Part shown: piece by piece, positions 57,079 to 64,000 of the stretch
Layout of the letters: each line of letters opens with the position of its first letter
How positions within the stretch are numbered: position 1 is the stretch's first letter
Assembly: GCF_024679095.1 (NCBI RefSeq)
Contig: NC_066513.1
Coordinates: 8,422,049-8,486,048, forward strand
Origin: Eriocheir sinensis
Lineage: Eukaryota > Arthropoda > Malacostraca > Decapoda > Varunidae
Length of the DNA: 64,000 nt
Direction of reading: 5' to 3'
Notes under the pieces: model-generated
What the model saw: only the letters and a program-made list of their open reading frames with translations
The model's database searches: none
What the model was told of the DNA's origin: nothing
Position numbers and translations under genes: made by a program

Positions 57079-57790
57079 GGGGCACCAAACATCACCAAAT
57101 GTGGGGGGTACAAACTTGGTGGAGGGACTGTTTTTGTGCCTCTAGCGATGGTTATGAACTAAAGAGTAGCCTATCCGGATTTTTACTTTTTATTCCTAAA
57201 TGATCCACGAGACATCCTTGAGTTAAATCAAAGTATGTGCTTATCCTTCATACACACACTAATAATATCTCTATTGTGTCTGATTTACTTAATTGAGTGA
57301 AATTCTATTGTGATAAACAGTCACAAATTCGTGTCACTAGTAAAACTGAAAGTAGTAATGTAAGTTATGCCTCCATGAAATTTACTCAAATTGATAAATG
57401 TGAAAGATCACGATGTCACAGTAAGTGACATCACCTGCTTTTCCCAGTAAAAATATGCTATTTAAGGTATCTGATACCCTCAAAATGGCGTGCGCTGCTG
57501 CCTCGGCCCACAATTGTCGTATAAAATATGAACGTATTTTCATATTATTGTTCTGTTGTTTATTCAATGTTTTGTTCAAGGAAAAGAATACTCAGATTTT
57601 TAGTTAGTTTTTGGTTATAGGGATTCTTTACAAAATACAGTTATAACATTACCGCCTATAAGTTAGGAAACGTACTGAATCCTGGATCGGCTATGGTGAT
57701 GTTAGGTGCGCCTATTCTACATCGTCATACCGCGCGTTTGACTTGCGATTGTCACCTAGCACCCTCCCCAACTACGCATTGAGCTCAAAA
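56900..57790. other. low-repeat intronic stretch
   Basis: No gene or recognised element. A (GT)n run is at 57046-57074. 57180-57760 is AT-rich single-copy-looking sequence. Confidence 0.35.
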
Positions 57791-57865
57791 GTGAAGGATG
57801 ATGTTTCAGGCCCCGGTCCGTCGCCATCGCAGCGCACAGATCACGTATCTGTGGGTACAGCTGAA

Positions 57866-57956
<91 letters not shown>

Positions 57957-58112
57957 GAGGCGGAACACAACCCTCGACTGACACCCGGCACCCTTTCGCT
58001 GCTGGGTGGACAGAGACACGGATGAAAGGAGACTGCCCATCCATCTCCACTCCACCCGGGAACTGAACCTAGGACCGTATCCTTTGCCAGTGAGCTGACT
58101 ATGACGCAATGG
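57790..58112 (-). mobile_element. SINE 3 (tRNA-like head) with (CT)n(CA)n expansion
   Basis: Minus sense: CATAGTCAGCTCACTGGCAA (box A region) and CCTAGGTTCAGTTCCCGGGT (box B), then GTCTCTGTCCACCCAGCAGC, followed by (GT)n(GA)n (57872-57955 on the plus strand) and CAGCTGTACCCACAGATACG. It abuts the LINE C RT sequence at 58113. Confidence 0.65.
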
Positions 58113-58975
58113 ACCTTATCAGCTCGTTGCTTACTGCACTCCCTCAGGACCCAGCCTGATGCACCGTTCAGTCCCAATGATTTTCTCGCGTTCACACCCT
58201 CCGTTATTTCCCTCACTTACTGGACTGTAACTTGCATTTCTTTCAGGTACCCAATGTTTTCCTCTGCCCTTCATGTCCATTACAGTCACTCTCTCTTATA
58301 AACACTGCCCGGAAACAACCACTCAAAACTACCACCATTGTTGCAGCATCCTCGTATTCCTCACCACCCACCTTTAGTATACTTATTCCTTCTCTGTTTT
58401 CCAGCTTGCTGTTGACTTATCTATGAAATATCATCGGCAGGTCTTTATAATTTTCTATTACATTTCTTTCATAGTTCCTCTGTTCCTTTCTTTATATTCT
58501 TATGTATTTATTTATTGCTTGTTTGTACTTCGCACACAGGTTATGTCTATCCCTTATTCTCCATCTGCCCTATGCTACACCTCTTTCTCCCTATGTTATT
58601 TCACATCTAAGACCACATAAGAGACTGCTGAGGAAGTAGAGTGCACTGGAGGACTGGGAGGAGGACTCTTGAGGTGGATGAAGGGCTTTATTTATAATCT
58701 CTCTCTCCCCAGTTTTGGTACTTGTCGCCTTACTCCCTCATTGTTAATCTCAAGTAAAGACAGACACTTCTCTTCCACTCTTCCAGCTCTGTTGAATTTA
58801 CTCCAATCCACTCCTTCAGAGTACTTTCTTAACTGTGTAAGGTTTGCCTTGCTATAATTGTATCTCCCAATTCTATGTCTTCTCTTCTCCTCAGTTCTCT
58901 TCATTCTTTCACTGTAAACTCAATTAATAACCACGTGATCACTTCTTCCTAAAGGGCTTTTATATGACACTTTTC
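58113..58975 (-). mobile_element. LINE family C copy 5, RT start to endonuclease C-terminus
   Basis: 58113-58216 encodes MREITEGVNARKSLGLNGAS and GWVLRECSKQRADKV (pre-RT). The linker extends to about 58690, and 58690-58975 encodes SPLGRSDHVVIEFTVKE (EN SDH motif), LRREDIELGD and LKEWIGVNSTELEEWK. Homology breaks at 58975 and resumes at 62263. Confidence 0.7.
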
Positions 58976-59265
58976 GACTACGGGACTACAGGATACGTGA
59001 CGCTGGTGGGTCGCCAGTAGTGTGTGGCGTCCTGCCAAGGAGGGGCGTTGGCGATGGATGGCTGTCCAGGGCGATAGCAGTGAACAGCAGACTTGCTGAG
59101 CACTGCGGGCGCAATGGGTGGCTGTTCGTCGACAATTGGGACCTCTTCTTTGGCAACGACGCCCTCTACGCCCGTGACGGGATACACTTGAAGTTCAAGG
59201 GTGTTGAGGCTCTCTCAGACTCCCTTGAGCGAGCACTTGGTACCCTGAGGGATTTTTTAGTATAG
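58976..59265 (+). pseudogene. CR1-A ORF1 C-terminus (SGNH esterase end)
   Basis: Open frame from the truncation point to TAG at 59263: VVCGVLPRRGVGDGWLSRAI, AVNSRLAEHCGRNGWLFVDN, WDLFFGNDALYARDGIHLKF. The DGIH carries the catalytic Asp-His pair of block V. The GDS block has been lost by truncation. Confidence 0.8.
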
Positions 59266-59384
59266 GCGAGGGGGGGAGGAGTAATGGGAGCAATGGGAGG
59301 AGTAATGGGAGGGGACATCTAGCTCATAATATAACCAGGCAGCTTAGAAGTAATTCTAGGGGAGTAACAGAGGACGGGCTAAGA

Positions 59385-61535
59385 ATCTTCTATACTAACA
59401 GCAGGAGCCTCAGAAACAAGATAGACTTACTAAGGGGTGAAGCTTGTTCAGAAAATTTTGACATAATAGCGATCACTGAGACATGGATAGACACTGCTAA
59501 TAGAAATTTTAGATCAGAATTTGAAATAACGGGTTATCAGATTTTTCACAAAGACAGAAGGGGCAGAAAGGGAGGTGGAGTTGCGCTATATGTTAAAGAC
59601 TCACTTAAATGTTTAGTTAACAACTCAATCAAAACTAACATGGATTCAGAATCAGTTTGGGTGGACGTTTACAAAGGGAAAGAAAAACTAACTCTAGGAG
59701 TTATATACAGGCCACCCAACCTTAACAGGCAGGACACGAGTATATTACTACAGGAGATTGGCAGGGTGAGTATGAGTAGAAATGTCTGCGTAATGGGGGA
59801 CTTTAATTATAGGAATATAGACTGGGAAGATCTAGTGGGTGACCTGGAAGCCGAGGACTTTCTTGAAGTTATACAAGATAATTTCCTTAAGCAGGTAGTT
59901 ACTGAGCCTACCAGAGGAGATAACATATTAGACTTAGTCCTAACCAATAATGGGAACTTGCTACGTGAGTTGGAGGTGGGCGGAGAGTTAGGAAATAGTG
60001 ATTACAGAACGGTTCGTTTTAGCTTAGACTGGGCGGTAACCCGCGAACCAAACCCAGTGTTAGTGCCAGATTTTAGAAGAGCAAACTACGAGGGGCTTCG
60101 AAGACATCTTGAAGGGGTAAACTGGGATAATTTAGGGATTCATGAGGGCCAGAACTGCGGATTGGAGAGCCAGGAGAACCAGGTAGAAATGTCTTACAAT
60201 AATTTAGTTAGAGTAATAGTAGAGGGGCAAGAACAGCATATACCACAGCGAACACTTAGAAAAGAAAACAATGATCCTAAGTGGATGACTCGTGGACTAA
60301 AACACGAGATTGGGTTAAAGAAGGGAATTTATCAGAAAATAAAGAATGGGGAAACACATCTCAGGGGCCGGTACGTCGAACTATCTAGATTAGTTAAGAA
60401 AAACACCAGGATAGCAAAAAAGAACTATGAGATCAAAGTAGCAAATGAGGCGAAACGTAATCCTAAGGGCTTCTTTCAGATGTATAGAACAAAAACACGG
60501 GAGAAAATTGGACCGCTGGAAACAAACACAAGGGAGCTAGTTGAAAATTACGAAAATATGAGCACATTGTTGAACGACTACTTCCTTTCAGTATTCACAC
60601 AGGAGGATCGAACGACTATACCGGAAAGAGTTCAGGTGTACGAGGGCGGGGATGGCGATAAATTGAGGGATATAATCATTACCAGGCAAGTAGTTCAGGA
60701 TGAGATAGATAAGCTTAAGAAGAACAAGTCGCCAGGTCCTGACGGGATATTTCCGAGGGTATTAAAGGAGTTAGGTGATGTAATCAGTGACCCACTAACC
60801 GATATCTTTAAGATGTCGGTAAATACTGGCTATGTGCCGAGCCTATGGAAATTAGCTAATGTGACGCCGATTTTTAAAAAGGGGGACAGGTCAGTTGCTT
60901 CAAACTATCGCCCAATTAGCTTAACATCGGTTATAGGGAAGATGCTGGAGTCCATAATAGCCAGGAACATTCGGGAGCATTTAGAGAAACATAGCTTAAT
61001 TCACGACTCGCAGCATGGGTTCACAAAAGGTAGGTCATGCCTCACCAATCTCTTGTCCTTCTACAATAAAGTATTTGAGGCGGTTGACAGAGATGAAAAT
61101 TATGATGTAATCTATCTTGATTTTAGTAAAGCGTTTGACAAAATTCCTCACCAACGACTGTTGCTTAAATTACAGGCTCACGGAGTAGAGGGTAAAGTTT
61201 TGAACTGGGTCAAGGCGTGGCTTAGCAATAGGAAGCAAAGAGTGCAAATCAATGGTAAAAGATCTGACTGGGGATGTGTTACGAGTGGGGTCCCACAAGG
61301 TTCGGTATTAGGTCCACTTTTGTTTATTATTTATATCAATGACTTAGATACAGGAATTAGTAGTGATGTTAGTAAATTTGCAGATGATACCAAGATCGGT
61401 AGAGTAATTGAGTCGGATCAGGACGCTAGTATTCTCCAAGGTGAACTCAACAGATTATATGACTGGGCGGATAAATGGCAGATGGAGTTCAATGTAGGGA
61501 AGTGCAGTATTCTGAGTGTAGGTAGGCTCACATAA
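59385..61535 (+). CDS. CR1-A ORF2 (endonuclease-RT), long intact portion
   Basis: The frame is open upstream of the ATG at 59640 to about 59340, and the endonuclease begins there: IFYTNSRSLRNKIDLLRG, FDIIAITETWIDTANRN, GRKGGGVALYVKDS, LGVIYRPPNLN, VCVMGDFNYRNIDWEDL, NILDLVLTNN, LGNSDYRTVRFSL (SDH changed to SDY). RT: KLKKNKSPGPDGIFPRVLKE, LANVTPIFKKGDRSVASNYR, PISLTSVIGKMLESII, HDSQHGFTKGRSCLTNLL, DVIYLDFSKAFDKIPHQRLL, VTSGVPQGSVLGPLLFIIYI, SKFADDTKIGR, WQMEFNVGKCSILSVG. A TAA stop is reached at 61533-61535 after a frameshift; the C-terminus follows in another frame. The true start is unclear. SDY would be expected to disable the endonuclease. Confidence 0.88.
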   Translation: MFYTNSRSLRNKIDLLRGEACSENFDIIAITETWIDTANRNFRSEFEITGYQIFHKDRRGRKGGGVALYVKDSLKCLVNNSIKTNMDSESVWVDVYKGKEKLTLGVIYRPPNLNRQDTSILLQEIGRVSMSRNVCVMGDFNYRNIDWEDLVGDLEAEDFLEVIQDNFLKQVVTEPTRGDNILDLVLTNNGNLLRELEVGGELGNSDYRTVRFSLDWAVTREPNPVLVPDFRRANYEGLRRHLEGVNWDNLGIHEGQNCGLESQENQVEMSYNNLVRVIVEGQEQHIPQRTLRKENNDPKWMTRGLKHEIGLKKGIYQKIKNGETHLRGRYVELSRLVKKNTRIAKKNYEIKVANEAKRNPKGFFQMYRTKTREKIGPLETNTRELVENYENMSTLLNDYFLSVFTQEDRTTIPERVQVYEGGDGDKLRDIIITRQVVQDEIDKLKKNKSPGPDGIFPRVLKELGDVISDPLTDIFKMSVNTGYVPSLWKLANVTPIFKKGDRSVASNYRPISLTSVIGKMLESIIARNIREHLEKHSLIHDSQHGFTKGRSCLTNLLSFYNKVFEAVDRDENYDVIYLDFSKAFDKIPHQRLLLKLQAHGVEGKVLNWVKAWLSNRKQRVQINGKRSDWGCVTSGVPQGSVLGPLLFIIYINDLDTGISSDVSKFADDTKIGRVIESDQDASILQGELNRLYDWADKWQMEFNVGKCSILSVGRLT

Positions 61536-61596
61536 CTATTGCTTAAATGACACTCTCATAAGTAGGTCTGGGTGCGAGAGGGATTTAGGGGTCTTA

Positions 61597-62181
61597 GTGA
61601 GCTCTGATCTCCGTCCAAGGGCACAATGCATTCAAGCTAGAAATCGAGCTAATAGGGTACTGGGATTTATTTCAAGGAGCGTAAGCAACAGAAGCCCTGA
61701 AGTCTTCCTCAAACTATATTTAGCATTAGTTAGACCTCATCTTGACTATGCGGTTCAGTTCTGGTCACCTTACTATAGAATGGATATCAAAATGTTAGAA
61801 TCGGTGCAGAGGAGAATGACTAAGATGATTCAGGGGTTGAGAAACTTGCCATACGAGGGAAGACTCAAACAGTTAAACTTGCATTCTCTAGAAAGGCGAA
61901 GGGTGCGTGCAGACATGATCGAGGTTTATAAATGGATGAAGGGCTTTAATAAGGGAGACATTCATAAAGTTTTGTTGGTAAGAGAACCGGGTAGGACACG
62001 AAGTAACGGGTTTAAACTGGATAAATTCAGATTCAACAGGGACATAGGCAAAAATTGGTTTACTAACAGGGTGGTGGATGAGTGGAATAGGCTTAGCAGT
62101 CATGTGGTGAGTGCCAATACAATTGTCACATTCAAAAATAGACTAGATAAATTCATGGACAGCGATATTAGGTGGGGTTAG
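61597..62181 (+). pseudogene. CR1-A ORF2 C-terminal part (other frame)
   Basis: Reads SSDLRPRAQCIQARNRANRV, LGFISRSVSNRSPEVFLKLY, VRPHLDYAVQFWSPYYRMDI, LESVQRRMTKMIQGLRNLPY, LERRRVRADMIEVYKWMKGF and TNRVVDEWNRLSSHVVSANT. Continuous with the preceding ORF apart from a small indel near 61530-61545. Confidence 0.88.
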
Positions 62182-62262
62182 ATACACGGGAGCTTAGGGT
62201 CAAAGGAGCTGCCTCGTACAGGCCTACCGGCCTCTTGTAGACTCCTGCGTTCTTATGTTCTT

Positions 62263-62869
62263 ATGTTCTTATTTCTGGCTCCTTTGTAAACATGAGATCC
62301 AGCTTTGATGGCTCGTCTCTCCCCTGAAATCTTGTGTTTTCCTTGATCCATTGTGTCAGTGTTATCCATTGCCTTCCTCGATACCATATTCCCCATGACC
62401 TCTCACCTCCCTCTGCCGTCCACTCCTCCCACCTCCTCCTGGGGGACATTGCAGTTAAAGTTCCCCATCATGGTGAGGTTATCCCTCCCACTCACTAGTT
62501 CCTCCATAGCCTCACTTGTGTCTTTCATCATGCTCTCATATTCTTATCCCCAAGATATTTTTTGCGTGGCACATACACTTCACCGAAGTCCCTATTTCTT
62601 CTTCCCTTCCGTTGTACTCCTACTTCTATTATTTTGGCACACCCTTTGCCATAGCTTACTTTTCCGACTCCCGGGTGTTTCTTTACCATAATCCTCACTC
62701 CCCCTTCATGTTTCTCTCTTGTCTTTCTTAATTTCTAGGGACACAATTGTATCACTTAACTCAGTTTCAACAATTCCTACAATATTCGGTACATTTTCCC
62801 GTAAGTATGGTCATTTAACTCCATCTGTTCTGATATTAACTAATTCACATTGGTGTATGACACCAATAT

Positions 62870-62870
<1 letters not shown>
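62263..62870 (-). mobile_element. LINE family C copy 5, endonuclease N-terminal part
   Basis: 62261-62449 encodes LTQWIKENTRFQGRDEPSKL and DLMFTKEPEI, and further up GNFNCNVPQEE (GDFN motif region) and FGEVYVP-like residues near 62560-62590. Together with 58690-58975 it forms one endonuclease domain split by CR1-A. Confidence 0.72.

Positions 62871-62872
<2 letters not shown>

Positions 62873-62902
<30 letters not shown>
62873..62902. repeat. (GT)n microsatellite
   Basis: About 15 GT units, 26 bases upstream of the exon f acceptor. Confidence 0.95.
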
Positions 62903-62906
<4 letters not shown>

Positions 62907-62928
62907 AATATGTTTTTGTCGTTCTCAG

Positions 62929-63001
62929 GTTCGAGGGAAGAACAAAGACGTGGGAAGGTTCGGTGAACCGGCTGAAATCATCGCCACCACCACCCAGGGA
63001 G
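62929..63001 (+). CDS. FN3-gene exon f (end of FN3 domain)
   Basis: Acceptor TTTTTGTCGTTCTCAG before 62929, donor GGAG|GTAAGC at 63002. Phase 0 in, phase 1 out. Encodes VRGKNKDVGRFGEPAEIIAT and TTQG. After exon e (NLNPGTTYTIK) this gives TYTIKVRGKNKDVGRFGEPA, the canonical FN3 F strand, turn (GRFGEP) and G strand, completing the domain. The phase-1 exit matches the other domain boundaries (after exons b and d), so another FN3 or linker exon is expected downstream. Confidence 0.88.
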
Positions 63002-63127
63002 GTAAGCACAGAGTTATATACTTAGAGCGCGCGAGCCAGTCACTCAGGTGCGGCAACCGGAAGTACCTCGGCCGCCATCTTTGGGAGCCCAGTCCAGCTA
63101 ACCCTGTGCTCCAGCCGGCAACTTCAA

Positions 63128-63225
63128 AGTGGAGGTATGTGGTAGGTGGTGATGGTGGTGGTGGTCTTGATGGTGGTGGTGGTGATGGTGGAGGAGTTGG
63201 TTGAGAGAGAGAGAGAGAGAGATGG
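63128..63225. repeat. (GGT)n then (GA)n
   Basis: GGT-rich tract to about 63198 and a short GA run at 63204-63222. Confidence 0.9.
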
Positions 63226-63259
63226 ACTGACGTGACATATGACATAACTCAGGTTTTAT

Positions 63260-64000
63260 ACTCTCTCTCTCTCTCTCTCTCTCTGTTTATGAAAACCACC
63301 ATCACCAAGACCACCACCACCACCACCACCACTATCACGTACCACCACCACCACCACTATCACGTACCACCACCACCACCACCACCACGTACCACCACCA
63401 CTATCACGTACCACCATCACCACCACCACCACGATCACGTTACACCACCACCACCACCATCACCACTACCACCACCACCACCACCACCATCACCACCACC
63501 ACCAACACCACCACGACCATCATCACCACCACCACCAACACCACCACCACCATCACCACCACCACCACCACCATCACCACCTTCACCACCACCACCAAAA
63601 CCACCACCTTCAAAACAACCACCACCACCATCACCACCAGTCCACCACTATCACCACCATCATCACCACCACCACCATCACCACCACCATCACCATTACC
63701 ACCAACATCACCACCACCACCACCACCACCATCCCCACCACCACCATCATCACCACCGCCTCTACCACCACCACCATCAGTCCACCACTATCACCACCAT
63801 CATCACCACCACCACCATCACCACCACCACCATCACCACCACCATCACCTTCACCACCACCACCACCACCACCATCCCCACCACCACCATCATCACCACC
63901 ACCACCACCACCACCATCATCACCACCACCACCACCACCACCATCATCACCACCACCACCACCACCACCATCACCACCACCATCACCACCACCATCGCCA
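63260..64000. repeat. (CT)n then long (CAC/CAT)n tract to the window end
   Basis: CT run at 63260-63285, then more than 700 bases of CAC/CAT trinucleotides. A segment beginning CAGTCCACCACTATCACC is repeated (about 63639 and 63778), showing larger-scale duplication in the tract. Val-rich or His-rich frames here are not genes. Confidence 0.95.

Larger units (their letters stand above)
58976..62262 (+). mobile_element. CR1-A LINE, 5' truncated in the esterase domain
   Basis: Same family as 14.0-18.05 kb. Begins inside ORF1 (GGSPVVCGVLPRRGVG), contains the esterase end FFGNDALYARDGIHLKFKG, ORF2 and a 3' tail CGTTCTTATGTTCTTATGTT at 62251-62271. Inserted between EPEI and KVSYKSPLGRSDH of the antisense LINE C copy 5 endonuclease. 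Confidence 0.9.

Noticed and set aside
63256..63995. Val/Met-rich ORFs
   Set aside because: Translations of CAC/CAT trinucleotide repeats.

Overview
The window is eukaryotic nuclear DNA, almost certainly from an arthropod and probably a decapod crustacean (inference from the repeat content; no marker gene fixes the taxon). There are no operons, ribosome binding sites or prokaryotic genes. It holds very long dinucleotide and trinucleotide microsatellites, several minisatellites, decayed LINEs of at least five lineages, tRNA-headed SINEs and several terminal-inverted-repeat elements.

The only host gene I can support is on the + strand and spans at least 22.5-63.0 kb. Six short exons (22473-22510, 24205-24457, 25018-25085, 34485-34701, 39026-39249, 62929-63001) have good acceptor and donor sites, join without a frame break (phases 1-0, 0-1, 1-0, 0-1, 1-0, 0-1), and encode the end of one fibronectin type III (FN3) domain followed by two complete ones. 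Both window edges fall inside this gene or its flanks, so its full identity (receptor phosphatase, adhesion protein or other FN3 protein) cannot be read here.

Everything else lies around or inside its introns. 0-22 kb: CR1-like LINE copies, one (3361-7635) split by a Jockey-like LINE, and one nearly full-length CR1 (14.0-18.05 kb) with an SGNH/GDSL esterase domain ahead of endonuclease and reverse transcriptase. 22.5-34.5 kb: FN3 exons set among a fold-back element (23.2-24.05 kb), a tRNA-SINE palindrome, a 30-bp minisatellite that begins at a splice donor, LINE fragments, an element with subterminal TTCGTCAACTAT repeats (28.0-29.46 kb), and a 65/68-bp minisatellite. 34.8-39.5 kb: a CR1-like LINE interrupted by a 1.76-kb pogo/Tc1-like element with a TA target duplication. 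39.6-49.9 kb: one RTE-type LINE spread over 10 kb by at least six later insertions (a 1.18-kb long-TIR element with a GTAC duplication, a Jockey-like LINE, two SINEs, a 0.9-kb unknown block, and an orphan PHD/zinc-knuckle ORF1). 50.4-56.9 kb: another LINE broken by a MADF-domain Harbinger-like element, a second Harbinger-like element carrying an inverted short derivative of itself, and a Jockey 3' end. 58.1-62.9 kb: a CR1 with a long EN-RT ORF inserted in the endonuclease domain of an antisense LINE. 63.1-64.0 kb: the last visible intron, filled with GGT/CAC repeats.

The most notable points are the phase-consistent FN3 exon chain, an in-frame triplication of the FN3 LTPxTxY segment in exon 24205-24457, a minisatellite that looks grown from a 5' splice site, and the layered insertions that allow relative dating.
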